From: Anthracocystis setariae
Lineage: Eukaryota > Basidiomycota > Ustilaginomycetes > Ustilaginales > Ustilaginaceae
Direction: 5' to 3'
DNA length: 64,000 bases
NCBI GenBank assembly: GCA_928724745.1
Contig: CAKMXJ010000012.1
Location: 372,001 to 436,000 of the forward strand
Every line of letters begins with the position of its first letter. Within the stretch, counting starts at the first letter, position 1. The notes below the pieces were generated by a model. That model was given only the letters and a program-made list of their open reading frames with translations. It had not been told where the DNA came from and ran no database searches. The translations under genes were made by a program, and so were the position numbers. Positions 60,801-64,000 of this stretch are shown piece after piece.

Positions 60801-62129
60801 ACCCCTACCTCGGCTACAAACGGCTACGGTTCTTACGACCCTTACGCTAGCGCCACGCCATCGGTTCCGACAGTTCCGTCAGTTCCCTCGGTGCCGGCCG
60901 TCTCTACCTACTCGGACCCGTACGCTTCGAGCGCCCCATCACCAGCTGTAGCTCAGCCTCCTACGCAATCCCGATACGCACCTGCTGTATCTGCTCCAGT
61001 ACCGACCGCAGTTCAGCAGCCGGCTCAGACCGATACCTATGGTGGCTATGGCGCTCAAGCCTACCAGTCGGCGTACCAGCCCGCTCAACCCATGATTCCG
61101 GCTCCACCCACCTTCGGTACCTCGTCGTACGGGCAACAGCAACAGCAGCAGCAGCAGCAGCAGTCGCTTCCTCCCCCGCCTCCCCTCAAGCGTGACGCAT
61201 CCGGCTGGAATGATGTTCCCGAGGGACTCGCTGCCCCCAAGCGTACTCCCAGTGCCATGTCGCAGCAGAAGCCAACCAGCGCCATCACTTCGCCTTTCCC
61301 TAACGCTCCAGCTTCGGCCGCTTCGCCTTACGGCACTGCGCCGGGTGCTCCGCCCACGGGACCTCCTCGTGGAGCGACACCCTCGCGTGGTATGATCAGC
61401 CCCCCTCCTCAAGGCCCTCCCTCGGGTCCCGGTCTCGCACAGCAGCGGGCTGGTCCCCCGGGCGTTCGACCCCCTCCCACGGGCCCCGGCCAGAACCAGG
61501 CGCGACCTGCTCAGGGCCCCTATGGCGCACCAGCGCAAGGCCAGCCGCAGCCAGGACCTCCCGGCCAAGCTTTCTCGGCCGCTGGTCCATACGCGCGCCC
61601 TCCTTCGGCAGGCCCTTACGGCAACGGTATGCAGCAGCCAGGCGTAGCACCTGGACCAGGAGCAGGTGCGCTTCGACCTCCTGGTCAGCCACCCACCGGA
61701 CCTCCTGGTGTGCCGCAGCGTGCCGCCACGCCCGGTGGAGGAGCCGGTGCCCCCGCGCGCAGTGCCACGCCCGGTGCTCGCAATGCACAGATGAAGTATC
61801 CCGCCGGCGATCGCTCGCACATTCCCGAGAGTCAGCGCGCGATCCAGCACGCGCTGCAGAGGGAGGTGGCGCGACTCAAGTCGACCGCTCCTCCGGCGCA
61901 GAAGAGGATGGTGGACGACACGGAGCGTCGCATCAACTTGCTGCTGGATCACCTCAACTGCGGCACCATCGACGCCAAGACGGTGCAGGGACTCATGCAG
62001 ATCGTGGCGGCTATCGAGGCGAGGAACAAGCAGGCTGCGCTCAACGTTCACCTGCAGCTTGTCACGAGCAGCAGCGGGGATATTGCTGCGGGACTCGTTG
62101 GTGTCAAGATGATTCTTTCGCGTCTGTAG
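57861..62129 (+). CDS. SEC31: COPII outer-coat protein Sec31
   Basis: 1422 residues, single exon, start MKAYINRTATFAWSP. Sec31 with Sec13 forms the outer cage of COPII vesicles leaving the ER and speeds Sar1 GTP hydrolysis. A seven-blade WD40 propeller fills residues 1-350 (GLLAAGLENGELGIWDAEKI, VIMLWDLRNSRAPEKI). The blade-closing region that inserts into Sec13 follows (VSEPSIVERATKLQQAL), then an alpha-solenoid (about 640-900, LVLGDFDSAVSLCINSDRFA). A Pro/Gly/Gln-rich stretch (about 900-1300) has a short Ala run and a poly-Gln run near residue 1095. The last 110 residues are a helical domain (ERRINLLLDHLNCGTIDAKT). Domain order and length fit fungal Sec31 (yeast 1273). Confidence 0.97.
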   Translation: MKAYINRTATFAWSPAALESDSPLVATGTVAGALDESFSNESVLELWQPSYAASSADASDAKPLGSISTSARFNRLAWGYVNPSRPKGLLAAGLENGELGIWDAEKILNGASESDAQVINNTTHTGPVRGLDFNPLQPNLLSSGAVAGEIFIWDLNSPAKPYSPGARSQKLDEITSLAWNCQVPHVLATSSSSGYTVVWDLKGKREVVALQYGGGAGTAGGSVGFNAGGALAAGGRRGMSAVAWHPDTPTRLVTASEDDSSPVIMLWDLRNSRAPEKIMTGHDKGVLSLSWCKQDADLLLSCGKDNRSICWNPQTCEIVGELPSSSNWSFEVQWSPRNPGMLATASFDGKIGVHSLQSTNAPENDAPAAVQLSDGSDFFNQPAAPETASKGLSLKQPPKWLRRPVSAVFGFGGQLVSSGAASSKPFTSTVHLRDVVSEPSIVERATKLQQALDGQSLAEFCAERSQDPATRPDDIANWKALQTLFHADSRDELVALLGFSKDDVAKKVSQSVAAFKSNGTAAVEETTPESKAVDEPELAKPAAVQGAAVDAAADTVVPAAADETEPAEADNKDANEPSLFGDDTVGAGSNDGSDFFSQIASGQTPAVRSALPDHLLSQAPAQSSAAATVGSPAPSSIASESIRPSTFKIYPSEESEGDKLITRALVLGDFDSAVSLCINSDRFADAFLLAVRGGEELLAKTQKAYFEKRTAHLPYLRLFQSIVSDDLTDVVQNADLGEWQEIFVVLCTFAKQDEFSNLTEQLGQRLEFQYSLARNSDATQAKEHRKNAVLCYLAAGKLEKVAGMWIDEMKEEELSLRSSNKRTDASTEGTLYTARAEALQTFMEKITVFQSAVGYVDVDLQQPTQDSVVAETGARSYKLAPLYDRIHEYVELLADQGLISPALRFAAQTPADYRPQGPADPSASGALTASDLKQRLLKAESARPKGEAAAPTTDSYPAPAAAAAAATNSYSAPAASTSAYTPTSATNGYGSYDPYASATPSVPTVPSVPSVPAVSTYSDPYASSAPSPAVAQPPTQSRYAPAVSAPVPTAVQQPAQTDTYGGYGAQAYQSAYQPAQPMIPAPPTFGTSSYGQQQQQQQQQQSLPPPPPLKRDASGWNDVPEGLAAPKRTPSAMSQQKPTSAITSPFPNAPASAASPYGTAPGAPPTGPPRGATPSRGMISPPPQGPPSGPGLAQQRAGPPGVRPPPTGPGQNQARPAQGPYGAPAQGQPQPGPPGQAFSAAGPYARPPSAGPYGNGMQQPGVAPGPGAGALRPPGQPPTGPPGVPQRAATPGGGAGAPARSATPGARNAQMKYPAGDRSHIPESQRAIQHALQREVARLKSTAPPAQKRMVDDTERRINLLLDHLNCGTIDAKTVQGLMQIVAAIEARNKQAALNVHLQLVTSSSGDIAAGLVGVKMILSRL

Positions 62130-62467
62130 GGTTAGGCCGGATTAGAGTTGATAGTGGACGAATGAATGTAGATACAGTGTGCCTTGTGAGTTCGAATGCA
62201 TCCACAGTTGAAAGAAAAGCAGCGTAGAGGTTGGTTGGGTTGTGTTGCCATAGCTTTGCTGGAAGCGGAGCCGGCAGGGAGGAGAGTAGTGAAATTTGGC
62301 TGGGAAGGCGATGCTCGACCTGTGGGCTGTGGTGGGGGTGTATGCACGTTCCACGTTGATGGTTGCGAAAAAAAAAAAAAAAAAAGCGAAGCCGTCATGA
62401 TCGCGGACTTTGGTTCGCGACGTCATCATCGTTTGGATATCCTTTCTTACACTGACGTAAAGGTATA
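62130..62467. other. Intergenic between SEC31 and the NECAP-like gene
   Basis: 338 bp with an A17 run near 62369-62385. Tandem genes on the same strand. No gene seen. Confidence 0.6.
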
Positions 62468-63294
62468 ATGTCGGGGTACGAGACGGTGTTATTTGTAGCA
62501 CGCGAATGTTTTGTATACCGGGTTCCTCCTCGGGCTTCAACGGCTGGGTATAAGGCTGGCGAGTGGGGGGATATGGAGGCGTTTCTCTGGAAAGGTCGGT
62601 TGCGCATTATGGAGGATTCCGCATCGTCGGTTTGTTCGATTCGCTTGGAGGATGCAGAGACTGGTGAATTGTTTGCAGAGTGTCCGTACGATGTTAAAGG
62701 TACCTCGGTAGAGCCTGTGTTGGATTCGAGTAGGTACTTTGTACTTCGGGTCGAATCCAATGCGCCCGATGGAAGCAGCAAGAAGGCGTATATAGGCATG
62801 GGTGTAAGTATCATATCACTCGGCACACACACAGAGACAGAAAGGTTTCCACGAGTTTTAACCACCACGTTGCGTTGGACAGTTTCAAGATAGAAGTGAC
62901 AGTTTCGACTTCAACGTAGCCCTCCAGGACTGGACAAAGTAAGTCATCCCCACCCCCCCCCTTCCTCAGCCCCACTGTGTTCTCGCTTCATAGCGCTCAC
63001 CTCTCACCTTTTCGTCTCGAAAGACGCCAAAAAGCAGCAGCAGCAAACCCAACAATCTCCAATCACCAAGACTCTCTCATCAACAACAACGATAATCCCT
63101 CGCCACACATCCCAACAGGCCCCAAAAAGGACTTCAGCCTCAAAGATGGCGAAACCTTTGCAATTAAACTCCCCGGCAGCGGTGGAGCTCGCAAAATCAC
63201 CTCTTCTTCCTCCTCCTCCTCTTCCTCCTCAACTGGTCTCGGTGGTTTCGGAGGCGGCCCTCTCCTCCCCCCTCCCCCGAGCAAGAAGAGATAA
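62468..63294 (+). CDS. NECAP-like endocytic adaptor, three exons
   Basis: NECAP proteins bind the AP-2 clathrin adaptor and help control its open state in endocytosis. Exons are 62468-62803, 62883-62938 and 62994-63294, giving 230 residues, with phases matching across GT-AG introns. Intron 2 would be 55 bases; a nearer CAG at 62969 is in the same phase but would leave a 31-base intron, too short. The N terminus is the NECAP PH-like domain: ETVLFVARECFVYRVPPR, then AFLWKGRLRIMEDS, SSRYFVLRVES, and across the junctions KAYIGMGFQDRSDSFDFNVA and LQDWT. The C-terminal part has KDFSLKDGETFAIKLP, the conserved second block, then a Ser-rich, Gly and Pro tail ending PPPPSKKR. Confidence 0.9.
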
Positions 63295-63299
63295 CCCAT

Positions 63300-63302
<3 letters not shown>

Positions 63303-63335
<33 letters not shown>

Positions 63336-63347
63336 ACATACACACAC
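63303..63347. repeat. (CA)n microsatellite
   Basis: About 22 mostly perfect CA units with two TA interruptions, between convergent genes. Confidence 0.9.
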
Positions 63348-63406
63348 TTTCTTCCTTCTCCACGACTGTGCTTAATTTCCATTTGCATCCAAAGCCAACT
63401 TAGAAT

Positions 63407-64000
63407 TCAGGACAGCAACTTGATCCACTTGGCCAACCCATCAAGCCCCTTGATATGCAACGGCAGCTGAGGCTGACGGTACTCGAAATTAGGAATTCTA
63501 AACCCTTGGATTTCGACCTTGGCCTTGACCTCTAGATCGAGCATGATTTGGCCTTTACTTTTGAGAAACGCGCCTACCAAGTGTTCCAGCGGCTGGGCGA
63601 GCGTTACGGAGACGGGCGAGCTGCGTTGTTGGCCTGGCGTCTTAACGTTACCTGCGGGCACGCGCAAGGGGTGATCGGACTGGTACGTGATGGAGCAGCT
63701 GCCGAAAGCGGCGCCCTTGTACGTGGCGATAAATGACATGGCACATAGATCGAAAGCAACACCGAGTGGATTGTTGACGACAAACTCTGCCTCCACCGAT
63801 GCCGCCGTGAGCGCGGTCACACCCAGTGTGATCGAAATGCTATCAATGAGAGTCCGGTCGATCATCGGCTTAAGTTCGAAGCGCAACTGGATGTTCTTGA
63901 TTGCGGGGAGGAGGATGGCGATCTCGCTCGATTGATCGTCGCCGCGGATTTCGAGCACCGTGGTACGACCCGACAGGAAGTTGGCCGGGATCTCACGCAC
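63407..64000 (-). CDS. DUF3712 / LEA-2-like protein, C-terminal part, cut by the window edge
   Basis: 197 residues to the stop at 63407; the 5' part lies beyond the right edge. The visible sequence is rich in alternating hydrophobic strands (TLIDSISITLGVTALTAASV, VEAEFVVNNPLGVAFDLC). It reads like one or two immunoglobulin-like beta domains of the LEA-14/DUF3712 kind, found in fungal membrane proteins with a single N-terminal transmembrane segment. No catalytic motif. Function unknown; the family call rests on overall texture, so it is moderate. Confidence 0.55.
   Translation of the reverse strand: MREIPANFLSGRTTVLEIRGDDQSSEIAILLPAIKNIQLRFELKPMIDRTLIDSISITLGVTALTAASVEAEFVVNNPLGVAFDLCAMSFIATYKGAAFGSCSITYQSDHPLRVPAGNVKTPGQQRSSPVSVTLAQPLEHLVGAFLKSKGQIMLDLEVKAKVEIQGFRIPNFEYRQPQLPLHIKGLDGLAKWIKLLS

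Noticed and set aside
60939..62051. 370-codon minus-strand frame rich in Arg, Gly and Ser
   Set aside because: Antisense shadow of the Pro/Gly/Ala-rich part of SEC31.

Overview
This is a eukaryotic, fungal window. It holds long intron-poor genes with occasional short GT-AG introns, and fungal proteins (Pkc1, Opi3-type methyltransferase, ERT1-type Zn2Cys6 factor, SREBP, Bms1, Sec31, Ate1, Rbx1, Sem1). Gene structure, moderate-high GC and protein style suggest a basidiomycete smut or its yeast relatives (Ustilaginales). That placement is inference, because no rRNA or other marker is present.

Layout. 1-1457: 5' half of a protein kinase C gene (minus). 2619-8193: a complete Ty3/gypsy LTR retrotransposon with two identical 195-bp LTRs and a 5-bp target duplication; its gag and pol lie in one frame, split by a single UAG. 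8626-13601: an Opi3-type phospholipid methyltransferase, an unrecognised gene and an ERT1-type regulator. 14714-17293: a PIF/Harbinger-like pair, a DDE transposase facing a Myb/trihelix protein. 18535-21984: BMS1. 22405-22522: an intron-containing tRNA-Phe. 23420-27067: an SREBP-type bHLH membrane factor. 27448-29259: an SCP/Psr-type phosphatase. 31030-34836: a TCP11/SOK1-family protein. 34837-40384: a 5.5-kb stretch with no gene I can support, rich in homopolymers and one strong G-quadruplex motif. 40385-45514: divergent JmjC and DDHD-phospholipase genes. 46072-48807: ATG14. 49273-50148: RBX1 in six exons. 50308-54273: ELP2. 54446-56031: ATE1. 56110-56650: SEM1 in three exons. 57861-62129: SEC31. 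62468-63294: a NECAP-like gene in three exons. 63407-64000: C-terminal part of a DUF3712-like protein.

The main discovery is the ELP2 gene. Its 1321-residue uninterrupted reading frame carries an apparently complete eukaryotic phosphopantetheine adenylyltransferase (PPAT, the Cab4/CoaD step of coenzyme A synthesis) between the two WD40 halves of Elongator subunit 2. The host protein resumes exactly where Elp2 normally continues. Elongator's catalytic subunit Elp3 uses acetyl-CoA, so a CoA-making enzyme inside an Elongator scaffold subunit suggests a physical link between CoA supply and tRNA wobble-uridine modification. The fusion is read directly from the sequence; the functional link is inference.

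The other host genes are mostly core cell biology: secretion (SEC31), endocytosis (NECAP), autophagy (ATG14), protein turnover (RBX1, ATE1, SEM1), ribosome assembly (BMS1), and sterol and carbon regulation (SREBP, ERT1). There is no sign of a secondary-metabolite or effector cluster.
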